Both the position numbers and the translations under genes were made by a program. From Chondromyces crocatus (GTDB lineage Bacteria; Myxococcota_A; Polyangia; Polyangiales; Polyangiaceae), in NCBI RefSeq assembly GCF_001189295.1, contig NZ_CP012159.1, positions 8,726,501 through 8,790,500 on the forward strand: a DNA stretch of 64,000 bases, read 5' to 3'. Positions 22,078 to 31,643 of this stretch are shown here, piece by piece (the stretch's first letter is position 1; every line of letters begins with the position of its first letter). The notes beneath the pieces were generated by a model, which was given only the letters and a program-made list of their open reading frames with translations, was not told the origin of the DNA and ran no database searches.

Positions 22078-25000
22078 ATGGATGTCATCCGCGCAATCGC
22101 ATCGATTGGTAATACGAGCACCGCACCCGGAGGGACATCGGCCAACAGGGCCTACCCCAGTGGCAAGGTGCCCGATGAAGCGGGGCAGCCGTTGCAGGTT
22201 TTCTGGACCACCGCGAGCTGGGCCCACGCAATACTCGAACTCCCTGTCGAGGGTCCGCTGCCGGTGCGGACTGTCCTGGTCCCGCACGGACGCGCGGCCC
22301 ACGGGTTGCGTCGGGAGCTGTTGCGGCTGGGTCGCCCCGAAGGCCTCGCAGGGACGCGCTTCGTGACGGTCGCTGGCGCTGCTGCCGCGGTGTTGCGCAC
22401 CGCCGAGACGTCGTTCACTGCGGGGGAAGAGTCGATGCGGGAGGCCCGGCTCGCGGCGCTGTTTCGCGAGGCGCTGCCCTTGGAGCGATTCGATATCGCC
22501 CAGCTCCGCAGCAGCAGAGGCTGGGAGGAAGCATTCGCCCGCACCCTGCGGGACCTGGAGGCTCAGGGGTTCGGGCCCAGGGATCTGCTCGTCCAGGCCG
22601 GTCCTCGGGAGCGCGACGTGGCGACCCTGTGGGCGGCGGCCGAGCGCGCCGCGGGCAGCTCGGTGACGACACCTCGCCTGCTCCGAGAAGCCGCCTCGGT
22701 GCTGACCACCACCCCCACGTCGTGGCCGTTCGAGGGCCCCACGCTCGCCGTGGTGGCTGGGGATCTGACGGTCGCGGAGCGCGATTTTCTGCTCGCGGTG
22801 CCCCGCGTGACGCTCGGGCTCCTCGCCGCCAGGCCACGGACGCCGGAGTACCTGGCGCGGATGGAGGCACTGCTCGGCGCAGAGGTCGCTGACGCGCTGC
22901 GGAACGACTGGCCGCCCGAGCATGCGTTCGGCCCGCAGGAGAGCACCAGGACGCAACCGCAGAGAGGCATCGCTCCCTCCCCCGCCCCGAGCACGACCGC
23001 GCCCGAGAGCGACGCCACTCCGGAGGGCGCAGCTCCTGAGGAGGTGCAGGGTGACCTGTCCCGGCTCGGCAGTCGTCTCTTCGAGGCCCCCGTGGTGCTC
23101 GCTGATCAGGAGAGAAGTTCCAGCGCCAAGGGCGATGGCGCGGTCCGCCTGGAGCTCCATGGCTGCATGGACGAGGAGCTGGACGCAGCCGCAGCGTGGG
23201 TGTCCGAAGCAGCGCGCGAGACGCCGCTCGACGAGATCGCGCTGCTGGTCCCCGCCATCGAGCCCTGGGCGGCGTTGCTGAAGGAGCGCCTGGAGCGCGC
23301 GTCGTGGCCTCTGGAAGGTGGCGTCCCCCTGTACGTGGCAGGCGGGCTCCCGATGGCGCAGACGGTGTTCGGTGCGCGGATGCTGGCCCTGGTCCGAGCG
23401 CTCCAGGAGCACCTGCCCCTGGCACGCCTCGCCGAGCTGCTGCCCACCTTCCGTCTCCCGGGGCGTGACCCACTCTCCCCGAGCGAAGCGAGCGAGGTGG
23501 TGGCGGCACTGATCGAGGTCGGGGGGGGACCCGAGGATCTGAGCGGCGCCATGGGCTGGGTCGAGCGGGTGGGTGGACGAGGCGATGAGGCGCGCATCGC
23601 GCTCCTGAGAGCCGCCAGGCAGCCGCTCCTGGCGCTGGCGAACCTGGCGCGTCTTTCGGCCGAAGGGGGCCCGCTGCGTCAGATCTGGCCAGCGCTGAGG
23701 ACCCTCGCCCAGCGGTGGCTGCAGGCCCCTTCGGGGGAGGCTGCGCTGGACGCGGCGCACGTCGTCCTCGCGCCTCAGTGCACCGACCCAGCGACGGGCG
23801 CGCTGCGCGGGGAGGCGGCGCTCGCGCAGGTCGCGCGGACGCTGAGAACATGCCGTGTTCCGGCTGGTCGGTGCGGGGATCGAGCGGTGTTCATCGGGAC
23901 GCCACGGCAAGCGCGGGGGATGCGGTTCGACGCCACCCGGCTCCTCGGGCTCACCGACGGCGTGGTGCCGGCGCCATCCGAGGTGGATCCCGTGCTCCCG
24001 GGCCGCCTCACGGTCCGGAATGCGGACCTTTCGACACTTCACGACCTGGATCGCGCAGTGCGTGATACGCGGCGCACCCTGATCCTCTCGGCGGCACGGC
24101 GGGACCGCAAGGGACTGGAGAGGGGGCCCTCCGTCGTCCTCCAGGACGTGGCCGCAGCCCTGGGGCGACCCCTCGTGCTCAGCCCGCCAGCGGTCGGACA
24201 GGGTGCCGCTGGGCCGAGCCACGCGAGCGTGTCCGGCGAGGCAGCGACCGACCCAGGGGGAGATGCGCTCGATGTCGCCCGGGTCCTCGCCCTCCTCGCC
24301 TCGGACGCCTGGGATGCCCCCATCTCCCCCGGAGCAGGGCCCCTCCGGCTGCCGGGGATGAGCGCCGACGTCCCCATCACGGTCCCCGAGCTGCAGGAGT
24401 TGCTGGCGTGCCCGCAGCGCTTCCTGCTGATCCACGGGCTGAGGTTCTCGCCGAAGAGGCCCCTCCCCATCGCCCACGCGCTGGGCCCGGAGCCGCATGG
24501 GCGGCTGCTGCGTCGCGCGCTGGCTGCGTTCTTCGCCAAGCATGGAGAAGAGTTCGGCAAGCGCGAACGCAGCTTGCCCGCCTGGGAGGTGCTCGCCGAC
24601 GCCGCGGCGCGGACCGTCTTCGCGAACAGCATGGTCCCTTCGCTCCGGGCAGGCGCCGCGGTCCGGGAGCAGCGCGACCGGCTTCGTCGCGACGCTCGCC
24701 TGTTCGTGTCGCAGGACTGGTGCGGTGGGCGGCCGCGTCGCTTCCTGGATGTGGAGAGGCCCTTCTCGGCGGTGCTGCCTGCCGGAGAGGTCCGGCTGCA
24801 CGTGGCGAGTGTGACGCACCGGCTGGACGAGGATCGGGATCGTCTGCTCGTGCGGATGCTCAGCACCGAGCGATGCTGCCCCAGGTCATCGGAAGGGCCG
24901 AGCCCCGAGCAGGATCTCCCGGTCGCCGTCGCGGCGCTGGCCTCCGGAGATCAGGCCCAGGCGCTCGGACTGAGTCCTTCGGCGGCCACGGCCTATGCGG

Positions 25001-25299
25001 GGGTGCAGGTCCCCTCGGAGCGGGCCTACCATGACGACTTCGACGAGCTGGCCAGCGCGGCGAGGGCGTGGCTCGCGATGCTGGGTGGCCTGCTCGCTGC
25101 GCGCGCCTTCCCGCATACGCCCCGAGAGAAGGACTGCCATCGCTGCGCCTTCCAGACGGCGTGCGGCTCCCGCGCGTCAGCGCGCGCGGCGAGCAGACTC
25201 GCAGTCGGCGCAGAGCCCGCGCTCGGCGCGTTCTGGGCGCTGAAATCCGCGAGGGCGGTCGGCGCTCCGGGTAGCCAGGGAGGGGCGTCGCTCACGTGA
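22078..25299 (+). CDS. AddB-like protein of a helicase-nuclease pair, degenerate nuclease site
   Basis: 1073 residues. Size, position before an AddA-like gene and Cys layout fit AddB, the second subunit of the recombinational-repair helicase-nuclease. The N-terminus lacks a Walker A (RTVLVPHGRAAHGLRREL in that place). The iron-sulfur Cys set is complete: ACPQRF (Cys about 778) and CHRCAFQTAC (about 1020-1030). Between them the PD-(D/E)XK site should read about GxxDRxD...DYK, but here it is SVTHRLD...VRMLST, so the acidic pair and Lys are lost. It may load or stabilise the partner without cutting. The ATG at 22078 has GGAG 10 nt upstream; a GTG at 22051 is the alternative. Its last bases overlap the next start (GTGA), implying translational coupling. 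Confidence 0.72.
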   Translation: MDVIRAIASIGNTSTAPGGTSANRAYPSGKVPDEAGQPLQVFWTTASWAHAILELPVEGPLPVRTVLVPHGRAAHGLRRELLRLGRPEGLAGTRFVTVAGAAAAVLRTAETSFTAGEESMREARLAALFREALPLERFDIAQLRSSRGWEEAFARTLRDLEAQGFGPRDLLVQAGPRERDVATLWAAAERAAGSSVTTPRLLREAASVLTTTPTSWPFEGPTLAVVAGDLTVAERDFLLAVPRVTLGLLAARPRTPEYLARMEALLGAEVADALRNDWPPEHAFGPQESTRTQPQRGIAPSPAPSTTAPESDATPEGAAPEEVQGDLSRLGSRLFEAPVVLADQERSSSAKGDGAVRLELHGCMDEELDAAAAWVSEAARETPLDEIALLVPAIEPWAALLKERLERASWPLEGGVPLYVAGGLPMAQTVFGARMLALVRALQEHLPLARLAELLPTFRLPGRDPLSPSEASEVVAALIEVGGGPEDLSGAMGWVERVGGRGDEARIALLRAARQPLLALANLARLSAEGGPLRQIWPALRTLAQRWLQAPSGEAALDAAHVVLAPQCTDPATGALRGEAALAQVARTLRTCRVPAGRCGDRAVFIGTPRQARGMRFDATRLLGLTDGVVPAPSEVDPVLPGRLTVRNADLSTLHDLDRAVRDTRRTLILSAARRDRKGLERGPSVVLQDVAAALGRPLVLSPPAVGQGAAGPSHASVSGEAATDPGGDALDVARVLALLASDAWDAPISPGAGPLRLPGMSADVPITVPELQELLACPQRFLLIHGLRFSPKRPLPIAHALGPEPHGRLLRRALAAFFAKHGEEFGKRERSLPAWEVLADAAARTVFANSMVPSLRAGAAVREQRDRLRRDARLFVSQDWCGGRPRRFLDVERPFSAVLPAGEVRLHVASVTHRLDEDRDRLLVRMLSTERCCPRSSEGPSPEQDLPVAVAALASGDQAQALGLSPSAATAYAGVQVPSERAYHDDFDELASAARAWLAMLGGLLAARAFPHTPREKDCHRCAFQTACGSRASARAASRLAVGAEPALGAFWALKSARAVGAPGSQGGASLT

Positions 25300-28200
25300 C
25301 GCGCGACCTTCCTCCGGGACCGTCGTCGACCGATGAGGCCGCGCGACGATCCGCATTGCGCGAGCGAGGCCGGTGCGTGCTCGTCGAGGGCGGGGCGGGG
25401 ACCGGCAAGACCACCCTGCTCGCAGCGCGCATCGTCGCGTTGCTCGCGCCGGAGGAGCGGGAGAGGGCGCCTGCCCTTACCCTCGAGCAGGTCGCCGTGC
25501 TCTGCTCCACGCCCGAAGCTGCAACACGGCTGCGCGCCAGGGTCCGGGAGCAGCTCCTCGACGCGCTCGACGGCGTGGAGCGTGACGACATGCTCGAGGA
25601 GGAAATCACGGGTCCAGGAGGAGCACGAGCGACGAGGCTCCGCGCCGCCCTCGCAGGCCTGGGGACCACACCTGCGTGGACGCTGACGCACCTGTCGGAG
25701 CAGCTCCTCCGAGAGTGGCCCCTGGAGACTGGTATCGGTCCTGCGGACCTGCTGGTGGAGGATCCGACGGCGCTCGCCCACGAGACGTTCTGTGAGCTCC
25801 TCGATGGCGCCCAGAACGGGACCCTGGCGGCCTCGCTCGGCGCAAAGCCCGTCTCGGCCACGACCTCGACCGAGCACCGTGGGCCACACGATCTCCCCAT
25901 GTCGCTCGCTGCAGAGGCGGAGCAGACGGTGCAAGAAGCGCTGCTGCTCGGGATCCATGCCAGAAAACACGTCGGGGGCCAGCGAGACCAGCTCACGCTG
26001 GAGGACCTCGTGACGGGCTTCCTTCTGGAACGGCACACACGCCCTCGGCTCGAGCTGCCCGTGTTCGACCGGGAGCGGTTCCGCCGCGGCGTCGACGGTC
26101 TGATGACGCTGACCGAATCGCTGGGCGTGGCCTCACCGGGCGCCGCCTGGATCCAGGGCTGCGCATGGCTCGCGGACGCGATGCGCGACAAGGTCGATCC
26201 GCTGACGATCCTGCGGACGCTGGGGCCCGCTCTCGGCGCGCTGCGCGACCGGCCGTACCGCAAGGCATTCGACGGAGATCCAGGCGCCTGGGAGGCCTGG
26301 AGAAGACTCTCGGAGGGGTCGGGGCGACCCGACGAGCCCCCCTTGCTCTTCGAGCTTCTCGGTCCAGCCGAGGAGCAGTTCGCAGCCCGGCTCTCGCGGC
26401 TCGAGCCGGTGGTGCTCGCGCTCCACGAGCGGGTGAAGCGACGCCTCCGCGTGCTCGATCGGCGCGACGTCCTTTTCAAGCTGCGCGCGCTGCTCACCTC
26501 GAATGTCGCTGCGCGCGCCGAGTTCCAGAGCCGAATCCGCCACCTCGTCGTCGACGACGCCCAGACCCTCGATCCACTCGAAGCAGAGATCGTGCTCCAC
26601 CTCGCCGGAGATGGGATGGCAGCCTGGACCCCCCCCTCGGCCCGCTTCGGGGAAGGGCGCGTCACGCTGGCGCTGGACCCACTCTCTTTTTCTGGTGGCT
26701 CGTCCCCCGAAGACACGCCGGGCGAGATGCTCCGCGAACGGGCCCTCGAGGCGGGGGCGCTGCGGGTGCAGCTCACGACGAGCTACCGGGCGACGCCTCC
26801 CCTCACGCGCTGGCTCGCGCGCCGTCTTCCAGCGCTGCTCGGAGTCTCCTCATCCAGCGATGAGGGTCCCACGCTCCCCCTGCTCACGCCGAGGCCCATG
26901 GAGGAGGAGCGCGCGGGGGAGCCCCCTGGAACGCGACACCCATCCGTCCACCTGCTCCCGCTGGCGCTGCCGGCAGGAGCGCCATCCGCCGAAGCCACCT
27001 GGAAAGCACTGGAGGCGCGGACGCTCGCCGCTCACCTGCGGTGGCTGGTGGAGGAGAGCGGGCTCCGGATCGATGCGGAAGAGGGGAGGCACCGGGCCGT
27101 GCGTTACGGAGACATCGCGGTGATCGCACTGAACGGCGAGCACCTCGGGGCGCTGTTCACCGCGCTCGATCACCAGGCGGTCCCCCACGCAGCCGCAGAC
27201 GGGCCGCTCGCGCTCGAGGATCCGCTGCTGAGGCGCTTTCTCCTCGGCCTGCGCGCCCTGGCCGATCAGGACGACGGAGCCGCCATGGCGACGCTGCTCC
27301 GTCCACCGTTCTTCGCGCTGACCCTGGAGGATCTCTGGCGACATCGCGCCGGTGACGCGCAAGATCCAGCCGCAGCGCGGGTCGCAGTAGCGCTCGACCT
27401 CGTGACGGCGCTGCGGAAACGACGGCTGGAGCGCTCACCAGGAGCGACGGCCAGGGACCTGCTGGAGCAAACGGCCTTCGGTCGGACCACCGCGCTGGGC
27501 CCAAATGGCGAGGCGCGACTGGCAAGGCTCAGGGCGCTCTGCTTCGCGCTCGGTGAGCGCGCGGCGCGCGAAGGGCTCGACTACGACACGGCCACCGCAG
27601 GGCTCCACGGCTGGCTGGAGCGCCCCCCCCCTCTGGGGGCGCTGGGGACAGGGCTGGAGCATGTGCGGGTGCTGATGGCCCAGCAGGCCGGAGATCTCGA
27701 GATCCCCGTGGTGGTGCTCTGGGATGCGCTCTTCGCAAGGACGCGCGACGCGAGTCCTCCGCTGCCGCGACGCGCCTGGTGGGTCGACCCGCGCACAGAA
27801 GAGTGGGCGGTCTGGCTCTCGGCGGAAGGGGGCTGGCAGCTCCGCTGGGGTAGCCAGGTGCTCTCGCGCGCGCGCGACGAGCAGCTTCGAGAGCATCGGT
27901 GGCAGATCTACCGGATCATTACGCGCGCGCGTCGGCTCCTCGTGCTGCCTCACCCCGAAAGCGCGACGCACGATGCAGGCTGGCTCGAAGCGCTCTTGCG
28001 CGTGGATGACCAGGAGCGCGGCGCCACGCGCTCGACCGATCAAGAGGACGTCGACGCGCCCTGGGCGCCGACTCGGGACATCACCCGGGCTCTGACTGAG
28101 CTTTCCTCCCCTCCCCTGCGCGCCGGCGTTCAGCTGGGTGCGCGGAGCGCCCCTCATCGCGGCCCCCCCCCCCTAGAAGTGCCACGCCCACGCGCCCAGC

Positions 28201-28775
28201 GGTCTCCGCTCCGATCCGAGGAGCCAGAAGGCGACACGCTGATGCCCATCTCTCCTGGTGATCCGGCCGAGCCACTCCCGAGGACGACCCGCGGCGCGCC
28301 GCGGGTGAGCCGCTTCGATCCCCCCTTCGCGGCCACCGTCCAGCGAGCGCTGTCCTTGCTCCTGCGAGGCGCGCTCTCCCTGGAGGCTGCGCTGCACATG
28401 GCGGCGCGGGAGACCGGCCTACAGCGTCGGCTCGGTGAGGCAACCCGTGACGTGGGACGAGCGCGGACCGCGCTCCGCGCTGAAGGCCTCTGGGAGCGCG
28501 CCGGGATCACCCTGCACACCGACTACCCGATCGCGGGCTCGGAGAGCGGGACGCTGGTCCATGGGAGCATCGATCTCGTGGCCGTGAGCGCCACGCGGCT
28601 CGATCTCCTGGAAATCAGGACCGAACAGCCCATCAGGAGCGCCTCTGAACTCGAACGGGCGGCGCAGCACCTGGTGGCGTGCGCGCGGCTGCTGGAGACG
28701 ACGACGCGAGGCACGGGCCGACGGCTGCGCTGCGGGCTGCTGTTCACGGCCGAGGGGCGGGTGTGGTGGCTTTAG
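25296..28775 (+). CDS. AddA/UvrD-like superfamily 1 helicase with C-terminal PD-(D/E)XK-like domain
   Basis: 1159 residues, the usual size of AddA. Walker A is GGAGTGKTT (about 31-40), and the motif II region is HLVVDDAQTL (DDAQ instead of DExQ). The motif III region (LALDPLSFSGG) lacks the usual GDxxQ, motif IV is TTSYRAT, and motif VI is RIITRARRLLVL. The C-terminal nuclease-like domain has GSIDLV (Asp 1093), then LDLLEIRTE where DYK is expected (Glu 1106, Arg 1108). ATP-driven translocation looks possible, while nuclease activity is uncertain. The GTG start at 25296 overlaps the preceding stop. Whether this is the cell's main RecBCD/AddAB equivalent or a diverged second copy cannot be told here. 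Confidence 0.75.
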   Translation: MTRDLPPGPSSTDEAARRSALRERGRCVLVEGGAGTGKTTLLAARIVALLAPEERERAPALTLEQVAVLCSTPEAATRLRARVREQLLDALDGVERDDMLEEEITGPGGARATRLRAALAGLGTTPAWTLTHLSEQLLREWPLETGIGPADLLVEDPTALAHETFCELLDGAQNGTLAASLGAKPVSATTSTEHRGPHDLPMSLAAEAEQTVQEALLLGIHARKHVGGQRDQLTLEDLVTGFLLERHTRPRLELPVFDRERFRRGVDGLMTLTESLGVASPGAAWIQGCAWLADAMRDKVDPLTILRTLGPALGALRDRPYRKAFDGDPGAWEAWRRLSEGSGRPDEPPLLFELLGPAEEQFAARLSRLEPVVLALHERVKRRLRVLDRRDVLFKLRALLTSNVAARAEFQSRIRHLVVDDAQTLDPLEAEIVLHLAGDGMAAWTPPSARFGEGRVTLALDPLSFSGGSSPEDTPGEMLRERALEAGALRVQLTTSYRATPPLTRWLARRLPALLGVSSSSDEGPTLPLLTPRPMEEERAGEPPGTRHPSVHLLPLALPAGAPSAEATWKALEARTLAAHLRWLVEESGLRIDAEEGRHRAVRYGDIAVIALNGEHLGALFTALDHQAVPHAAADGPLALEDPLLRRFLLGLRALADQDDGAAMATLLRPPFFALTLEDLWRHRAGDAQDPAAARVAVALDLVTALRKRRLERSPGATARDLLEQTAFGRTTALGPNGEARLARLRALCFALGERAAREGLDYDTATAGLHGWLERPPPLGALGTGLEHVRVLMAQQAGDLEIPVVVLWDALFARTRDASPPLPRRAWWVDPRTEEWAVWLSAEGGWQLRWGSQVLSRARDEQLREHRWQIYRIITRARRLLVLPHPESATHDAGWLEALLRVDDQERGATRSTDQEDVDAPWAPTRDITRALTELSSPPLRAGVQLGARSAPHRGPPPLEVPRPRAQRSPLRSEEPEGDTLMPISPGDPAEPLPRTTRGAPRVSRFDPPFAATVQRALSLLLRGALSLEAALHMAARETGLQRRLGEATRDVGRARTALRAEGLWERAGITLHTDYPIAGSESGTLVHGSIDLVAVSATRLDLLEIRTEQPIRSASELERAAQHLVACARLLETTTRGTGRRLRCGLLFTAEGRVWWL

Positions 28776-28878
28776 CGCGCCTTGCATCTCTCTGGCCAGC
28801 TCGGTCCGGTTCGGCACACCCAACTTTTGCATTCCAGGCCACAATTTCAACCCCACCTGCTGAACCTGGTGCCGGAGC

Positions 28879-28887
28879 TTTTTTTTT
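28879..28887 (+). terminator. T9 run, possible transcription end
   Basis: Nine consecutive T in a GC-rich genome, about 100 bp after the helicase stop. The preceding bases (GGTGCCGGAGC) are GC-rich, but I cannot draw a stem longer than 5 bp directly before the run, so intrinsic termination is only a possibility. Confidence 0.25.
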
Positions 28888-29139
28888 CGTCCGGTCACGG
28901 TCGTGAACGAAGAGATGCAGCGAGCGACACGGTCCAGCTCCTCCTCGATCCTGTCCTCCTTGGCCGACACGATCCCCCTGTCACGCAGAACTCGACGTCC
29001 CTGGCCGCAGGCCAGACCAGGGTCCCCTCCCGTTCAGGTCCCCACGCCAGCAGGCGACACCTCGTCTCGAGCATGACCCACCGCCGAGAGCCACATCCGG
29101 AAGGATGGTTTGCTGACCAACATCCCATGGGTGGCCGGC

Positions 29140-29225
29140 GGCACCTGGTCACGCCCGAGACAAGGTCGCCTCAACGGCCGACGGCACCTGGTCACGCCCG
29201 AGACAAGGTCGCATCAACGGCCGAC
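29140..29225. repeat. Direct repeat, two 43-bp units
   Basis: Two adjacent copies start at 29140 and 29183, both opening GGCACCTGGTCACGCCCGAG and differing by one base (CGCCTCAAC against CGCATCAAC). They lie in the long non-coding region upstream of the MglA-like gene. A recent duplication; function unknown. Confidence 0.85.
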
Positions 29226-29511
29226 GACGCCTGTTCCACCGAAAACCTGGGGCCGTCCTGCCCTTGGAAGCACATTTTCCTTCCCGCAGCCCTCAAGCCG
29301 GACGGTTTGATGACGCGATCCTGGCCATCCGGAGCCACGGCGTAGATCGTTCAGGACAGCACGCCTCTCGCACGAGACGGAGCATGGATCTCGGTCATCC
29401 AGAGACCCCCTCGCCCTCAATCTTCCGTACGAAACCGCTGGAAACCGGCGCGAACCGCATCCCCAAAGCGTGACAGGAGGTTCTTCGCGGTGCGCCTCCG
29501 AATTTAACCGT

Positions 29512-29527
29512 CGCGTTATATAACGCG
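29512..29527. promoter_or_regulatory. Perfect 16-bp palindrome, candidate operator
   Basis: CGCGTTATATAACGCG is its own reverse complement. Its AT-rich centre stands out in this genome, and it lies in a non-coding region about 430 bp upstream of the MglA-like gene. Symmetry and length fit a dimeric helix-turn-helix regulator. No regulator gene is adjacent. Confidence 0.45.
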
Positions 29528-29953
29528 CACGCTACACAAGGGACTTCGGCGATTCATGGTTTCCGGCCGTCCCGATCCAGGCTGAGCCAGTCTGCGCATG
29601 CGGGTGATGGGAGCGTTCGTCCCAGCGTCCTCAGCCATCAGTTCAGCGATCTAAATCACATTCAACGAGGACCTGCTCGCCAAGCGGTGGAGCTCGGCAG
29701 CGGAGAGTCACCGGGCGACACGTCTCATCTGGCGCGCGCGATCGTCCGCGGCGGGATGCGAGCTGCATCGATTAGGATGCGCAATCATCGGGCACGCGCA
29801 ATTCCATCCTCTTCCTTCACCAAACGAGCACCGCAACATCCAAGCGGATCGACATGACGAGACCCGTGATACGGTGCCGAAACGTAATTCGTGGCACGTG
29901 CTATCAGCATACCGACCCTTGCCCTGTGAAGCGGCTTGGAGGAGGATGACTCC

Positions 29954-30553
29954 GTGGCGACAGTCGACCATTCCAGGAAGCAGATCCTGGCCAAAGTCGT
30001 GTGGTATGGGACCTCGGGTTCCGGGAAGACCTCATCCCTTCAGCACATTCGCGAAACGACCAGCTCGCCCGCGGAACGAAGGAAACCTCTCGATACGAGA
30101 GCAGCCGGCCCGGAAGGGGTCTACGAGCATTACACGCTCACCGTCAGCGAGCAGCGCGGTTATCGGACCAGGCTGGGGATCTTCACGGTCCCGGGTGCGC
30201 CCAGATTCGCCGAGGCGCGGCGCGTGATACTCGAAGGCGTGGACGCCGTGGTATTCGTGGCCGACGCGCGCCCGGACCGTCAGCAGGCGAACAAGGCCGC
30301 GCTCGACGAGCTGCGGACCCACCTGGACTCGTACGATGTGCCGCTGGAGCGGCTGGGCTTCGTCGTGCAGTGCACGTTCATCGACGCCCCCGATGCACTG
30401 CCCGTGGCCGATGTCGTGACCCCCTTGCTGGCGGATCGAGCCGATGCCGCAGCCATCCCGGTGGTGGGCACGGTCCCCGTGCGAGGGCAAGGCGTCCTCG
30501 ACACCGCCCACCAGGTGGCGCGCCAGATCCTGAAGCTGGTTCCCCCCGGCTGA
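29954..30553 (+). CDS. MglA-like small GTPase, degenerate G4 motif
   Basis: 199 residues, the size of MglA/SofG-type prokaryotic Ras-like GTPases, which act in polarity and gliding in myxobacteria. P-loop GTSGSGKT at 19-26; switch II region FTVPG at about 76-80 (MglA has TVPGQ; here TVPGAP, without Gln); GVDAVVFVADARPDRQQAN matches the MglA core. The guanine-specificity motif NKxD is replaced by TFID (about 141-144), so the Lys is missing and GTP selectivity may be reduced. The GTG at 29954 is chosen because GGAGG (29941-29945) lies 8 nt upstream and the resulting N-terminus matches MglA; a TTG at 29936 would overlap that site. No MglB-like partner is in the window. Confidence 0.8.
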   Translation: MATVDHSRKQILAKVVWYGTSGSGKTSSLQHIRETTSSPAERRKPLDTRAAGPEGVYEHYTLTVSEQRGYRTRLGIFTVPGAPRFAEARRVILEGVDAVVFVADARPDRQQANKAALDELRTHLDSYDVPLERLGFVVQCTFIDAPDALPVADVVTPLLADRADAAAIPVVGTVPVRGQGVLDTAHQVARQILKLVPPG

Positions 30554-30672
30554 CGCCCTGGCCCAGCAGGGACTCCCGAAAGAGGAGCCCGGACGCCACG
30601 AGACCTTCGGTTGACGCGGCGCGCGCATGCGAAGTTTAGCCAGAGTCCCTCCGATCGCGGTACGACTCGGCC

Positions 30673-31614
30673 ATGAGACCTTCCCGACGAGCCGCTCTGG
30701 TCGCCATCGTGGCGTGGGCCCTCGGCCTGTCTGCGTGCGGCGCTCCCCTGCCCGAGCCCGAGATCCTGTCTTCCGCACCTCAAGGAGGCTACGCGGCGCG
30801 GTTTCCCGAGGGCCTCGGCGAGACCACCTCGCGGGTCAACGTGCAGGACGAGACAGCCAGCCGCACCGCGAGCGAGATGGCCAGCTATCCCGAGGCGCTC
30901 AAGAAACCCGACTGGGCGCTGGTGCTGAAGATCGTGGAGCGCGCCGAGGACACGGGTCGAAGCCACGACTACGTGGAGCGAGCGCGCCGCGTCGAGGGCG
31001 CAGCTGGCTTCTTCGTCGACAACAAGGACGACATCACCCGGAAGGTCGCGGGCTCGGCGCAGTACGTCGCCAAACAGAAGGGGTGCGAGGTCGAACTCTC
31101 CGGGACGGTGGCGCACGCGCTCGAAGAGGCCGTGGAGCGTGAACTCCAGCGAGAGCTGCGCAAGCGCAACGAGGCGCATCGGCTCATCGAGCGCCACAAG
31201 ACCGGGCTCGGCAAGGAGAACGTCGCGGCGCTCGAGAAGCAGGCCGACGACATCGCGCTCGCGAGCTACATCGTCCACATCTCCATGGTGGAGGACAAAC
31301 TCCGGCTGAAGCGCCTGCTCGAAGAGGTCGAGCAGGTGCAGGCATCCATCGACACCGCCATCGAGGAAGAGCGCGCCTTCGAGGCCGAGCCGAACCGCAC
31401 CGCCGAGGAGAAGAAGGCATCGGCGCAGCGATCGCAGGAGCTGTCGAAGGCCAAGGCGCTCCTCGCCTCCACCGCGGAGCAGGCCAGGAATGCCTCCGAG
31501 CGCATGGAAGAGCGCATCACCACGGCGCGCAAGCGGCACACCGACGCCATGAACAAGCTCACGGCCGACATCCGCCAGCGCGGTGGCCTGCCGGCCGCCG
31601 AGCAGAAGCCCTAG
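30673..31614 (+). CDS. Coiled-coil lipoprotein of unknown function
   Basis: 313 residues. Signal MRPSRRAALVAIVAWALGLSAC (lipobox Cys 22). The mature part is strongly helical and charged, with long heptad-like stretches (about 140-305: HALEEAVERELQRELRKRN; SQELSKAKALLASTAEQ), predicting a coiled coil. No known domain. It ends 29 bp before a BMP-type lipoprotein gene and is probably co-transcribed with it. Confidence 0.72.
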   Translation: MRPSRRAALVAIVAWALGLSACGAPLPEPEILSSAPQGGYAARFPEGLGETTSRVNVQDETASRTASEMASYPEALKKPDWALVLKIVERAEDTGRSHDYVERARRVEGAAGFFVDNKDDITRKVAGSAQYVAKQKGCEVELSGTVAHALEEAVERELQRELRKRNEAHRLIERHKTGLGKENVAALEKQADDIALASYIVHISMVEDKLRLKRLLEEVEQVQASIDTAIEEERAFEAEPNRTAEEKKASAQRSQELSKAKALLASTAEQARNASERMEERITTARKRHTDAMNKLTADIRQRGGLPAAEQKP

Positions 31615-31643
31615 CGGCGACGCACCAACGAGCATCGAGGCCC

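Larger units (their letters stand above)
28776..29953. other. 1.2-kb non-coding region with repeats and a palindrome
   Basis: No open frame here has a ribosome site, a plausible start and a recognisable product. The region holds a T9 run at 28879-28887 (possible transcript end of the helicase operon), a 43-bp direct repeat (29140-29225) and a 16-bp palindrome (29512-29527). It ends with the MglA-like gene's ribosome site, GGAGG at 29941-29945. It is noticeably less GC-rich around 29500-29900. Confidence 0.5.

Noticed and set aside
28782..29345. 187-residue plus-strand frame in the non-coding region
   Set aside because: It runs through the T9 stretch and the 43-bp repeat, has no ribosome site and no recognisable product.
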